The translations under genes were made by a program, and so were the position numbers. Below are positions 32,647 to 40,606 of a stretch of DNA of 64,000 nt, piece by piece. How positions within the stretch are numbered: the stretch's first letter is position 1; each line of letters opens with the position of its first letter. The notes under the pieces were generated by a model that saw only the letters and a program-made list of their open reading frames with translations, was not told the origin of the DNA and searched no databases. The stretch covers positions 62,001-126,000 of the forward strand of contig NZ_JAHTBL010000007.1 in assembly GCF_020177595.1 (NCBI RefSeq), read 5' to 3'. The stretch is from Cognatishimia sp. MH4019 (lineage in GTDB: Bacteria > Pseudomonadota > Alphaproteobacteria > Rhodobacterales > Rhodobacteraceae).

Positions 32647-33127
32647 TGCCGCCCCCCTCATTGGTGTCCTGGCGCTCGGCCACCCATACCTCCAGCCCCA
32701 TGATCACCTTGCTCGCTTGGGTCCGGCTCAGGAACTTTGTGGAGCTCACCTTGGCGGTGCGCTTCACAAAGGACCGCAAGCGCTCATCCTCCAGGCCTTG
32801 CGCCCAACCCATTGCACGGCCAAGCGCCGCGATCTTGGCCCACTGGGATGATGTGGGGCGCTCCTCGCCATTGGCCGTGGGGCCTTTGCCGCCAATGGAT
32901 CGATCAGGGATCAGGCCATCCTTGCGCATCATCTTTATCAGATCGATGCGCTGGCCGGTGGTCAGCTTGCCCGCCGAGCGTTTGCCAGTGTGGCGCTCCA
33001 GCCAATCCTCATAGGCCTCGCGGCCATCGCCCCCTTTTGAGACATCACCAAAGAGCCGCTTAGCTCCGATGTGGATCATGGCCAGATCGCTATTGCGGCG
33101 CTGTGGCGATGTCTTTGGGTTGCTCAT
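32633..33127 (-). CDS. gemA: GemA-like early regulatory protein (Mu gp16, DUF1018)
   Basis: 164 residues. MIHIGAKRLFGD, YEDWLERHTGKRSAGKLTTGQRIDLIKMMRKDG, SSQWAKIAALGRAMGWAQGLEDERLRSFVKRTAKV and ASKVIMGLEVWV give the GemA pattern. In Mu this middle-early protein influences host gene expression and DNA topology. It has a GAGGAC ribosome site and overlaps the zinc-ribbon gene by 14 bases. Directly upstream lies the internal end-like site at 33159-33181. Confidence 0.88.
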   Translation of the reverse strand: MSNPKTSPQRRNSDLAMIHIGAKRLFGDVSKGGDGREAYEDWLERHTGKRSAGKLTTGQRIDLIKMMRKDGLIPDRSIGGKGPTANGEERPTSSQWAKIAALGRAMGWAQGLEDERLRSFVKRTAKVSSTKFLSRTQASKVIMGLEVWVAERQDTNEGGGNAVS

Positions 33128-33158
33128 ATCAAGTCCTCATCAATGGCGAGCTCAGCGC

Positions 33159-33181
33159 CATTCCAATTTAATTTGTGCTCA
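33159..33181. repeat. Internal copy of the prophage right-end composite site
   Basis: CATTCCAATTTA-N4-GTGCTCA. The right terminus has the same two blocks with the same 4-base spacing at 40607-40629: 19 of 23 bases agree, with all differences in the spacer. The site fills the gap between the small Mu-type DNA-binding protein gene (ends 33179) and gemA (starts 33127). It could be a second transposase/repressor binding site or the operator of the gemA unit. Confidence 0.75.
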
Positions 33182-33418
33182 GGCGATCCCTGGGAGCGGG
33201 AGCTCCTCTTGGTCCACCATCACGAAAGCCTCGCGGATGTGCGCTGGCAGGGTTGCAAATTCGACCGACCAATCACCTTTTGCGGGAGTGATCAAGCGCA
33301 TGTCAGCACCGCACCAAGAGCGCCCCTGGGTGGCGCGATAGGCCATGCGGCGCACATGCTTGCGGGTGAGGCCTGAGACCTTGGCGATCTCGGTGATGGT
33401 GACGTGTTGCGGGGTCAT
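33179..33418 (-). CDS. Stand-alone Mu-type DNA-binding domain protein
   Basis: 79 residues. TITEIAKVSGLTRKHVRRMAYRATQGRSW followed by WSVEFATLPAHIREAF is the winged-helix pattern of the Mu repressor/transposase N-terminal DNA-binding domain, here as a separate protein. It overlaps the upstream gene by 4 bases. It may bind end-type or operator-type sites; one such site begins at its own stop codon. The role is inferred. Confidence 0.7.
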   Translation of the reverse strand: MTPQHVTITEIAKVSGLTRKHVRRMAYRATQGRSWCGADMRLITPAKGDWSVEFATLPAHIREAFVMVDQEELPLPGIA

Positions 33419-33747
33419 GTCTCGAAATCCAACTCATCGATGAGCGCATCGACCGCATCGAGACTTGCGATCAAAACACCGTCCTCGCTCAAGGCCTCTT
33501 TACGGACACCGGCTAGGGTGCGCTTGAGCTTGACCGTGACTGCATTCTCCAGCGCCGCCAGGAGCTCGACTTTCTCCTCACACGCTGTGCAATCATTCCG
33601 CTCGCCCCACTCATTCACAAAGGGATCATCCTGGCTAAATATGCCCGCCACATCGCTCTCGACGTAGGGCTTGAGCCACTCGATCCGCCCCACGACATCA
33701 CCATCTAGGTGGAGCTCTCCTGAGGTTGTGATCTTGATCTCTGACAT
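33415..33747 (-). CDS. Hypothetical phage protein
   Basis: About 110 residues from ATG 33747 (GAGGAG ribosome site). An N-terminal strand region (EIKITTSGELHLDGDVVGRIEWLKPY) precedes CTACEEKVELLAALENAV, with a CxxC pair, and an acidic end. No family is recognised. Confidence 0.65.
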   Translation of the reverse strand: MSEIKITTSGELHLDGDVVGRIEWLKPYVESDVAGIFSQDDPFVNEWGERNDCTACEEKVELLAALENAVTVKLKRTLAGVRKEALSEDGVLIASLDAVDALIDELDFET

Positions 33748-33805
33748 TCCGTTTCTCCTCGATGGTGCCACCGCGCTGAGGGAGGATCGGCGCGGTGGCG
33801 ACTGG

Positions 33806-34078
33806 TTAGGCGACGTGATCAGCCAGGCCCTTGAGGACCTTCACCGAAACAACAGTCTTGGCGGCGATGTCGATCTCCTCACCAGTCTTGGGGTTGCGGC
33901 CCTTGCGGGCGGCGCGTTCTTTGGTGTCGAGCTTGAGTAAGCCTGGGATAGTCACATCCTCACCCTCGCCGAGCGCCTTGGATGTGACGTTGGCCAGGGA
34001 TGTCAGGACCGCATCAACGGTTGCGGCGGTTTCACCGGCATCGGCTGAGATGGCTTTCAAAAGGTCTGCTTTTGTCAT
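33806..34078 (-). CDS. HU-family DNA-binding protein
   Basis: 90 residues. MTKADLLKAISADAGETAATVDAVLTSLANVTSKALGEGEDVTIPGLLKLDTKERAARKGRNPKTGEEI is a full HU/IHF domain including the GRNPKTG arm. A phage-borne HU can bend DNA in the transpososome or enhancer, roles that host HU/IHF play for Mu. It is expressed with the early leftward genes. Confidence 0.95.
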   Translation of the reverse strand: MTKADLLKAISADAGETAATVDAVLTSLANVTSKALGEGEDVTIPGLLKLDTKERAARKGRNPKTGEEIDIAAKTVVSVKVLKGLADHVA

Positions 34079-34128
34079 GGTTTCTTACCTTGTGTTGTGG
34101 CCGTTTTGGCCGTTGGGTTGTGGCTCGG

Positions 34129-34743
34129 TTAGACCGATGCCAGGTCCAGAGGGATCGCCTTGCGGCCACCCTCAAGATCGGTTTCATAGAAGCGGATGTA
34201 GCTGCGCGATCCGGTCACTCGAACGGCATCAGAGATCGCATCCATCGCCTTGGCCCAGATCGGATCATCGATCTCCAGGCGGCGAAGGCCGAGCACTCGG
34301 CCCGTGTCGATGTTGCGCTCTTTGTTGACGCGGAAAGCGTCATTCACCAGCACCTTGATGTTGTTATTGGAGCCCTTGGACCACTTGGCGATGCACTCAT
34401 CGATCAGCTCTTTGGCCGCTTGCAGCTCGACACCGAAATCGATGGTCTCAGAGACTTGGACCTGGACCATCATCTCACCGTCATAGGAGCGCAGGGTCAT
34501 GTTGCCCTTGGCACCGCCTTTGGTGGCACCGTATTGATCGGCGATCATGGCGCGGAATGCCTGGGCATCGCCCATCGCATCGGCCTTGAACTTGGCAAGC
34601 TGGGCGCTCACGGCCTTGGCCTGATCGATCAGGCGGCGCACCGTCTTATCCTCTTGGATATGGGCGGGCTTCACCTTGTTGATGGGCATCAGAGCGCCCT
34701 CGGCGTTCTTCATATAACCCTTTGGGATTTCATCGTTTTGCAT
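34129..34743 (-). CDS. DUF3164-family Mu-like phage protein
   Basis: About 204 residues from ATG 34743 (GGAAAG site). PKGYMKNAEGALMPINKVKPAHIQEDKTVRRLI and the GGAKGNMTLRSYDGEMMVQV, FVNKERNIDTGRVLGLRRLEI-type blocks are the DUF3164 hallmark. The family is common in the early region of transposable phages; its function is undetermined. No Mu Gam-type end-protection gene was seen, so this early position may be relevant. Confidence 0.85.
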   Translation of the reverse strand: MQNDEIPKGYMKNAEGALMPINKVKPAHIQEDKTVRRLIDQAKAVSAQLAKFKADAMGDAQAFRAMIADQYGATKGGAKGNMTLRSYDGEMMVQVQVSETIDFGVELQAAKELIDECIAKWSKGSNNNIKVLVNDAFRVNKERNIDTGRVLGLRRLEIDDPIWAKAMDAISDAVRVTGSRSYIRFYETDLEGGRKAIPLDLASV

Positions 34744-34757
34744 TGTCTTTCCTTTAG

Positions 34758-35006
34758 TTAGACGTTGGAGATAACGGCGGGCTCTGGTTTGGCTGGAGGG
34801 GGCGCAACAAGCTCGCCATCCTCCAAGAGGAGATCGGCAAACCATGCGAGGGCGAGGACCTCATGCTGGCTCAGCATGCTCCAGCCTCGCGCGGTTGCCT
34901 TCACCTTGCTCTTGGCGCGCACCGCCATGCGCGTGAGCTCCTCAGCGGTGATGCTCTCTGGGCCACCACTGGCCGACAGGTCATAGGTGATCGAGGATAG
35001 GCTCAT
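34758..35006 (-). CDS. Hypothetical early phage protein (82 aa)
   Basis: A small helical protein (TAEELTRMAVRAKSKVKATARGWSMLSQHEVLALAWFADLLLEDG) with a good GGAGG site. It overlaps the upstream gene by 4 bases and is translated as part of the early operon. No recognised family. Confidence 0.7.
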   Translation of the reverse strand: MSLSSITYDLSASGGPESITAEELTRMAVRAKSKVKATARGWSMLSQHEVLALAWFADLLLEDGELVAPPPAKPEPAVISNV

Positions 35007-35359
35007 GATGCGCCTCCCACGGTTTCTGGCAGGGCATATCCCGCCTCACGCGCCAGGCGGCGCACGGTGGTCACAAGGCGGCTGGCCTCAAGGCTCATCG
35101 CGCCATCACCGCAATCGAAATCAGCATTGAGCTCCTCATCCATCTCCAGGGTCTCCAGAAGGTGGGCGAGATCAGCATCGAGCGGCTTGAGCTTGGCTTG
35201 CATGGCCGTTGGGATCGGATAGCCCGCCGCGATAGCGCTCATCTTGAGCGCATCAGCGGCCTTGTGGAGCCGATCAGCGGCGGTGAAGGGTGCGCCATCG
35301 AGAGCATAGGTTGCGGCAACCGAGATCAGCTCTTGGACGTTTTCAGGAAAGGCCATCAT
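35003..35359 (-). CDS. Hypothetical early phage protein (118 aa)
   Basis: The ATG at 35359 overlaps the MuB-like gene stop (TGATG); an adjacent ATG at 35356 is also possible behind GGGGAGGAG. The protein is helical and acidic, with MSAIAAGYPIPTAMQAKLKPLDADLAHLLETLEMDEEL. No family is recognised; position suggests an accessory to replication by transposition. Confidence 0.7.
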   Translation of the reverse strand: MMAFPENVQELISVAATYALDGAPFTAADRLHKAADALKMSAIAAGYPIPTAMQAKLKPLDADLAHLLETLEMDEELNADFDCGDGAMSLEASRLVTTVRRLAREAGYALPETVGGAS

Positions 35360-36084
35360 CAGCTCCTCCCCGCCATCCATGCGGCGGCGGTCTCGACCAC
35401 GCGCTCATCGATCTTGGTGAGGCTCTCATTGGCCATCAGGCGCTCGCATGCATCGGCCAGCTCAAGCGCTGAGCGCCACTGGCCCTGGGTCAGGATGCGG
35501 AACCGCTTGGCGGTGCCTTTGGTGACCTGGCCAAAGCGTGGCGCGATCACATAGGCGGCGAGCTCGACATCATCGGTGATGGGTTTCATCAGCACCTTTT
35601 TGGCCCCGATCCGCTGGCGAAGCTGGGCAAGATACACCCGCACCCGCGCCTCGATCAGGCGCTTGGCCAAGATGTCAGTGCCCGCCAGGATTAGACCCGC
35701 GCCACCGATGTCAGACAGGCCGCGCAGCTTTTCGAGGGTGGCCCATTTGAGCTGATTGGCCTCATCGATGATGATCAGCTTGCCAGCGCACTCGCCCTTG
35801 ATCTTGCGGAACAAGGTGGGCGCGGTGCCGCTCACATCGAGGCTTGCTCCGCGCGCGTTTAAGCCCATTGCGATCTCCTCCAGGAGGGCCTTGTCACCCA
35901 TGTCCATCCAGCACTCGACCCGCACCCCTTCAAACTCATCCGCGAGCCAGTTGGTCAGGGTGGATTTGCCGGTGCCTGGATCGCCGGTGATCTGGCCGAT
36001 CTTGCTATATGGCCGAGCCTTGAGCACGGTTTGACACATCTCAAACGCTTGCTCGGCCTGGGCGGTCTTAATGAAATCGCTCAT
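35359..36084 (-). CDS. B: Transposition ATPase (MuB-like, AAA+)
   Basis: 241 residues. Walker A GDPGTGKST is at residues 34-42 and Walker B LIIIDEANQL near residue 115; the sensor region reads GGAGLILAGTDIL. It lacks the N-terminal helix-turn-helix of Mu B and begins directly with the AAA+ domain. MuB-type ATPases coat target DNA, stimulate the transposase and give target immunity. It overlaps the transposase gene by 4 bases. Confidence 0.93.
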   Translation of the reverse strand: MSDFIKTAQAEQAFEMCQTVLKARPYSKIGQITGDPGTGKSTLTNWLADEFEGVRVECWMDMGDKALLEEIAMGLNARGASLDVSGTAPTLFRKIKGECAGKLIIIDEANQLKWATLEKLRGLSDIGGAGLILAGTDILAKRLIEARVRVYLAQLRQRIGAKKVLMKPITDDVELAAYVIAPRFGQVTKGTAKRFRILTQGQWRSALELADACERLMANESLTKIDERVVETAAAWMAGRS

Positions 36085-38366
36085 TCCTCATCCTCTGCAA
36101 ATTGGAACCCAGCCAGGACCTCATTGGGGCCTGTTTTCCATTGCTCGACTGGGCCTTTGGGTTTCTTGTTTTCGGCCTCATCCAAGAGCGCCTTGCGGCT
36201 CTCCCCTTGCATGCGGGCCATGCGGTCGATGATCCCAGCGTCCACAATCGCGTTGACTGGGGCCTCTGGTGCATCGGGCATGTGGGCGATGTGGCGCTCG
36301 GTTTCCTCGGTGAGGCTGAGGAGGGCCACATGCTTGCGCTTTTCGGCGATCTGGCGGCGGAATGCCTTTTTGCGTCGATTGAGCTCATAGGCACCCTCAC
36401 TATCGAGCACCCCATAGGTTTTCTCAGGGAAGGCTTGGCAAATGATCTCACCATCGACCAAGCAGAACACAAATTCAGGATTGAACGCTGGCACTTTGAC
36501 AGTGATTTCGTGATCAATCCCTAAGAGCTCATCCGCATAGAAATACATGGTCTCGCCACGGCGCGGCGTATAGCTGATCCGCCCGCGATCCGGTGTGCGC
36601 TGGACTTCATTGGAGAACGCCAGAGCCATGACCTCAGGGCTAGACAAGACAGCCTTGCCCCAGCCATTTTTGATGAACCCGCGCAAAGCCTCGTTGGGGC
36701 TTTTGCCGCGCATTTTGGCACCTTGCTGAGGCCGCTTGTGATACCACTCCAGAGCCTTGCCAGCGATCTCCAGGAAGTCACGCGCGTTGCCCTTGAACGC
36801 TATTGGGTCTTTGCCCTTCGCGTGGGTCTTTTTGTTCATGCGGTCGCCAGCGGTCCAGCCTTCGATTGTGGCGAAGAAAACTTGCTCGATGTTACCAAAG
36901 GCACCCTCGATGCCTGGCTTGCCTTTCGCGTTGTAGGGGAGCGAGCGCACAATGGCTTTGCCTTGCTCCATCACGCGCTTGTTGACCTCTGGATCACCGT
37001 CGAGATCAGCGACTTTCATGCCACCCTTGGAGACCTGAGAGAGCTCGGTGAAGCCATCAATCATATCATCCCAAGAATATTCTGATCCGTTGTCGAGGTA
37101 GAGCAGTTGCGGAAGCCCCCACTCATCGACCATCGCCTCAAAGCTCTGGGCCACATGCTCGCGCCGGATGCCCTCACCAGGCTCCAATAGTGCAAACGTC
37201 ATATGAATTTCGTTGGTGGCCACATCATACCAAGCAATCGCCTTGGGATAGACCACTGTGCCATCCTCGCGGCGCATCATGATGTCCACGGGGTGGACGT
37301 CACCCACGACAATCTGGCGCGGCAAGAGACTGTTATAGTTGCGGCGTATCGACGGGACATAATAGTCTTGGAACACCGCGTTATCTTTGTCCTGGATCGC
37401 TATCAGCTTGAGATCGCGGTCACGCTCCACAAGGCGGCGGCTGACACAGCACACGCCAAATTGCGTCTTGGTGCTGGCCTTGTCGCCAGACCTACCCAGC
37501 GGCAAGGCTTCAAAGTCGATCACTTTTAGGTCGCGACTGATCTCGATCAGCTTGGTGGTGGATTTCTCAGTGATTGTGCGCCAGCCGCGCTCGCCAGAGG
37601 CCCAAAGTGATTGGATGTGCGCAGTGAGCTCATCACTCACCCTCGCATGAGTGGTCTCATCAATATGGCGCTCAAAAAAAGCGTCCCATGCACGGCTCAC
37701 CGTTTTCCGCTTTGCGCCCGTATCGGCGCGCGTCTTGCGGATCAGGCCACTTAGCCCCTCAGCCTCATAAGCTTTGATCCAGTTGTATACTGTGGCGGTG
37801 GTGAGCTTTTTGCGTTTGCCGCTAGGCAAAAGGCGCGCCACACCAGCAATCTCGCTCACGGCGGCGGCGCGCTCTGGCGAACCGCTGGCATGATTGAGCG
37901 CAGGCTGGATCACATCCAAACGCCACCGCGCTATCGACAGCGCCTTTTGATACTTAGCGTCCGGCTGATATTTCTGGTCAGGCACCATGACGGTTTTGCC
38001 CGTGATGGGATCAACCTTTTCATGCAGTTTGATGCCGCGCTGGAGATACCATGTCTCTTTGAGCTCGTGGGGCAACTGATCCACAAATGCCAAGAAGGTC
38101 TTTCCGCCCCGCCCGACATTCGATTTGACGCCCTTTATGAGAAGTGGAAATCCGCCAAGGCGCTTCACTTGAAAAGCGTATTGGATGGTGCGCAACGGCA
38201 AGCCGGACAACTCTTGCAATTCAGCAGTTGTGATCCATAAATCATCTTGCGTTAGATTTGCGTTAGTAGTTGCGTTAGTCGGTTCTTGATCCTCGGCTAA
38301 CGCAATTACATTTTCAGCGGCTATCTGAGCGCAATCCGCATCGAAGTCATTTGAAACTTTGCCCAT
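36081..38366 (-). CDS. A: DDE transposase (MuA-like)
   Basis: 761 residues, longer than Mu A (663). An N-terminal site-binding winged helix (LWITTAELQELSGLPLRTIQYAF, about 43-65) is followed by further helix-turn-helix domains (about 175-270). The catalytic core has Asp356 (VVGDVHP), Asp425 (YLDNGSEY) and Glu487 (GIEGAFGNIEQ), the complete DDE triad. The C-terminal part should contact MuB. It catalyses strand transfer for integration and replication. The protein ends in an ATGA overlap with the ATPase gene. Confidence 0.95.
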   Translation of the reverse strand: MGKVSNDFDADCAQIAAENVIALAEDQEPTNATTNANLTQDDLWITTAELQELSGLPLRTIQYAFQVKRLGGFPLLIKGVKSNVGRGGKTFLAFVDQLPHELKETWYLQRGIKLHEKVDPITGKTVMVPDQKYQPDAKYQKALSIARWRLDVIQPALNHASGSPERAAAVSEIAGVARLLPSGKRKKLTTATVYNWIKAYEAEGLSGLIRKTRADTGAKRKTVSRAWDAFFERHIDETTHARVSDELTAHIQSLWASGERGWRTITEKSTTKLIEISRDLKVIDFEALPLGRSGDKASTKTQFGVCCVSRRLVERDRDLKLIAIQDKDNAVFQDYYVPSIRRNYNSLLPRQIVVGDVHPVDIMMRREDGTVVYPKAIAWYDVATNEIHMTFALLEPGEGIRREHVAQSFEAMVDEWGLPQLLYLDNGSEYSWDDMIDGFTELSQVSKGGMKVADLDGDPEVNKRVMEQGKAIVRSLPYNAKGKPGIEGAFGNIEQVFFATIEGWTAGDRMNKKTHAKGKDPIAFKGNARDFLEIAGKALEWYHKRPQQGAKMRGKSPNEALRGFIKNGWGKAVLSSPEVMALAFSNEVQRTPDRGRISYTPRRGETMYFYADELLGIDHEITVKVPAFNPEFVFCLVDGEIICQAFPEKTYGVLDSEGAYELNRRKKAFRRQIAEKRKHVALLSLTEETERHIAHMPDAPEAPVNAIVDAGIIDRMARMQGESRKALLDEAENKKPKGPVEQWKTGPNEVLAGFQFAEDEE

Positions 38367-38368
38367 GC

Positions 38369-38644
38369 CTACTCAGCTCCAAAAGCTGCGATGCGCTCGA
38401 CATAGAGGTCAACTTCCCGACCAAGCTCACGATAGATTTCCTGAACCTCAGCGAGACTTACGCCAGACAAGATGCATCCAGCCAACTCACGGGCCAACGC
38501 CGATGAGAGCAGTCCCGCCACTTCTATTGGAAGCGCATGCTCTTGGATGAGGTCTGAAAGGTCCTCATGCACGGCGTCACGCGCACCATCAGCTATGTCA
38601 ATTTTCACTTTAGGGTGAAGGATTGGGCGTGTGTTGGCAGGCAT
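38369..38644 (-). CDS. Hypothetical early phage protein (91 aa)
   Basis: ATG behind a strong AGGAGGC site, 2 bases before the transposase start in the operon. Helical: DAVHEDLSDLIQEHALPIEVAGLLSSALARELAG and SLAEVQEIYRELGREVDLYVERI. No family recognised. Confidence 0.7.
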   Translation of the reverse strand: MPANTRPILHPKVKIDIADGARDAVHEDLSDLIQEHALPIEVAGLLSSALARELAGCILSGVSLAEVQEIYRELGREVDLYVERIAAFGAE

Positions 38645-38653
38645 CGGAGCCTC

Positions 38654-38941
38654 CTATCGCGAAATTGATCGGCGGGATGCGCGAGGGGCAAAACTATAGG
38701 AACCCGTGTCAGCGCTGGTGCGAGTGCGGCAGGGATTACACATGCGGTTGTGCGCTCCCTCGCTCATGAATGGGTCGGCGCACGTCATGCATTTGCGGCG
38801 CTTGTGACCATCAGTGCGCTCCAGCTTATCCCGCATGTTTTCAGCATCAGCCCGATGCGTGACGGGGCCATAAACGCAAACACCGTTGCGCATCACACGC
38901 AGGTTGCGGCCCGATTGCTTGATCTCAAAACCGGCCCTCAT
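38654..38941 (-). CDS. Small early protein with two CxxC pairs
   Basis: About 95 residues from ATG 38941, overlapping the upstream stop by 4 bases. The N-terminal half reads GFEIKQSGRNLRVMRNGVCVYGPVTHRADAENMRDKLE. A zinc-finger-like CMTCADPFMSEGAHNRMCNPC follows, and the tail is arginine/serine-rich. Probably nucleic-acid binding; function unknown. Confidence 0.7.
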   Translation of the reverse strand: MRAGFEIKQSGRNLRVMRNGVCVYGPVTHRADAENMRDKLERTDGHKRRKCMTCADPFMSEGAHNRMCNPCRTRTSADTGSYSFAPRASRRSISR

Positions 38942-39204
38942 GCTGAGCCCTCGCAACCATGCGCCATGATCTTGGAGAGCATGCTGGTATAGGCCCGCTG
39001 GGCGATCCGGTTGATCGCATCTATCTGGTGAGGCTGAGCGCCCGCGCCAGCATAGATGCCCATCATATCGCCAAAGGCCTCGGCCAGGGCGAGGAGTATC
39101 TCCTCATGGGTGGGCACACGGCCTAAGGATCGCTCAAGGCACTCCTTGGCCTCCATATGCGCCTCAAAAGCCGCGCTTTGAATGTGGTCAGGAACGTGGC
39201 TCAT
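38938..39204 (-). CDS. Hypothetical early phage protein (88 aa)
   Basis: The ATG at 39204 overlaps the preceding stop (TGATG). Helical protein (AHMEAKECLERSLGRVPTHEEILLALAEAFGDMMGIY). No family recognised. It belongs to the tightly overlapped early operon. Confidence 0.65.
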   Translation of the reverse strand: MSHVPDHIQSAAFEAHMEAKECLERSLGRVPTHEEILLALAEAFGDMMGIYAGAGAQPHQIDAINRIAQRAYTSMLSKIMAHGCEGSA

Positions 39205-39428
39205 CATCCGCACTCCCGCTCAAACGCTTCCCGCATCAGGATGTTGGAGAGCTCGGTGAGCTGATTACCCGCAAAGCGCAGCACCGCCGCCGCGTCGGGG
39301 TCTGTGATCTTCATCAACAGAGCCAGCGCAAAGTTGGCCTTCTCTTTATCTGACAGGCCTTTGAGGGCCTCCTCCGCCGTGGCGCGCTGAGCGCACTCGA
39401 ATTGTTTTTGTTGGGTCAGGTGGGTCAT
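39204..39428 (-). CDS. Hypothetical early phage protein (74 aa)
   Basis: Starts in a 4-base overlap with the first early gene. Helical and charged: QKQFECAQRATAEEALKGLSDKEKANFALALLMKITDPDAAAVLRFAGNQLTEL. No family recognised. Confidence 0.65.
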   Translation of the reverse strand: MTHLTQQKQFECAQRATAEEALKGLSDKEKANFALALLMKITDPDAAAVLRFAGNQLTELSNILMREAFERECG

Positions 39429-39703
39429 GCCGCGACCTCAGAGAGGCGCTTGGCCTCTGCCTCAATGCGGGCGCGGTAGCTGAGCGCTACGACATCGCGG
39501 CCAGCATCGTTAATCAAGCGCGAGAGGATTGCTTTGCCGCGATCCCCGCCAGATTGACCATAGGTGGCTTGGCGCGCACTGCTGCGATTGATTTCATTGT
39601 CTTGGCACCATGCATCAAAGCTGGTGCCCTTTGCCTTCAAAACGCCAGCAATGACCTCATGCAGGATCACTCCAGGCTGGAACATATTGTCAGAAAGTGC
39701 CAT
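39425..39703 (-). CDS. First early gene: small helix-turn-helix-like regulator (Ner/Cro position)
   Basis: About 92 residues. I choose ATG 39703 because GAGG lies 6 bases before it. FQPGVILHEVIAGVLKAKGTSFDAWCQDNEINRSSARQATYG has the spacing of a helix-turn-helix (GTSFDAWCQDNEINRSSARQA). It is divergent from the S24 repressor, the position of Ner in Mu, and may down-regulate both promoters. The fold is inferred. Confidence 0.65.
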   Translation of the reverse strand: MALSDNMFQPGVILHEVIAGVLKAKGTSFDAWCQDNEINRSSARQATYGQSGGDRGKAILSRLINDAGRDVVALSYRARIEAEAKRLSEVAA

Positions 39704-39811
39704 ATCTTGCCTCATGTCTCGATTGTGCCGTGGTGGCATAAGTCAGAATATGACCAATAGTTACACCTTATGCAAGGGGAGTATTGACCATTATGGGCAA
39801 TTTTTGGATAA
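39704..39811. promoter_or_regulatory. Lysis-lysogeny control region (early promoter and operators)
   Basis: Leftward early promoter candidate: TTGCAT (reverse of 39770-39775), a 17-base spacer, then CATATT (reverse of 39747-39752). A 19-base imperfect palindrome, ATTGACCATTATGGGCAAT, is at 39783-39801, and a TGACC half-site at 39751-39755 overlaps the promoter -10. The rightward repressor gene has no visible ribosome site before its ATG at 39812, so leaderless translation is possible. The palindrome is the best repressor operator candidate. Confidence 0.65.
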
Positions 39812-40465
39812 ATGACTGAATTTAATGATAATATTTCCCAAATTAGGAGAAATATGGGGCTATCTCGCGAAGCATTTGCCGAGCCGCTTGGGGTGTCGCC
39901 TGACAAAATTCGCCATATTGAAACGGGAAAGCAGAGAGCCGATCACGAAGTCTTAGGAGCGCTGCGGACTGTTTACGGAGTGGACCTCAATGAGCTCTTT
40001 GAGGGTAAGATTGGTTCCGAAACCAACACGGCGAACTCGCCGTCATTTGTGACGGTTCCGAAATACACCGTTTCCGCAAGCGCTGGTAATGGCGGCTCTT
40101 TCGTCTCTGATCCTCTGGAGATTACGCATTATGCGTTTCAAGAGAGCTGGATCAAAGGCAAGGGCCTTGACCCCAAGATGCTCCACATTGTGCGCGTCAA
40201 GGGTGACAGCATGGAGCCCAAGCTGGTCGATGGTGATCTGATTTTGGTGGATCGCGCCCAGGCAATGCCATCCGATGGCAGCACATACGTGGTGCGTATA
40301 TGGGATGAGCTGGTGGTCAAGCACGTCCAGAGGACGGGCAAGGATAGCATCTCATTGATCAGCGCCAATAAGGTTTACCCACCGCGCGAGCTCGATCTCC
40401 CATTGGATGAGGCCAATTTTGAGATCATTGGGCGTGTGGTCGCATCAATGCATGAATGGCCATAG
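39812..40465 (+). CDS. Phage repressor, HTH plus S24/LexA-type peptidase domain
   Basis: 217 residues. The N-terminal helix-turn-helix (MGLSREAFAEPLGVSPDKIRHIETGKQ) is followed by the S24 domain with the VKGDSMEPKLVDGDLILVD serine motif and the VVRIWDELVVKHVQ lysine motif. Autocleavage stimulated by RecA would make the prophage SOS-inducible. Mu itself uses a different repressor without a protease, so this is lambda-like control on a transposable phage. It is the only rightward gene of the early region. Confidence 0.93.
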   Translation: MTEFNDNISQIRRNMGLSREAFAEPLGVSPDKIRHIETGKQRADHEVLGALRTVYGVDLNELFEGKIGSETNTANSPSFVTVPKYTVSASAGNGGSFVSDPLEITHYAFQESWIKGKGLDPKMLHIVRVKGDSMEPKLVDGDLILVDRAQAMPSDGSTYVVRIWDELVVKHVQRTGKDSISLISANKVYPPRELDLPLDEANFEIIGRVVASMHEWP

Positions 40466-40497
40466 TTGATGCCGCGTTTGGTGACTTGCGGCATCAA
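40466..40497 (+). terminator. Hairpin after the repressor gene
   Basis: TTGATGCCGC (40466-40475) and GCGGCATCAA (40488-40497) are perfect 10-base inverse copies with a 12-base loop, beginning directly after the repressor stop. No T-run follows, so it is either a factor-assisted terminator or a binding site near the prophage end. Confidence 0.6.
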
Positions 40498-40606
40498 GCG
40501 GCGATATTCTAAAATAAAGCGTGCCGCTCTTGCTAATCGGCCAATTTTGCCCGCGTTTGTCGGATCGCCCATAAACAAAGGCCTTTCAGAGATGAGCCCT
40601 TTCATG

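Noticed and set aside
39740-39812. Possible toxin-antitoxin pair formed by the repressor and the small divergent gene
   Set aside because: The divergent layout, S24 domain and following transposition genes fit a phage switch; no toxin motif is seen.
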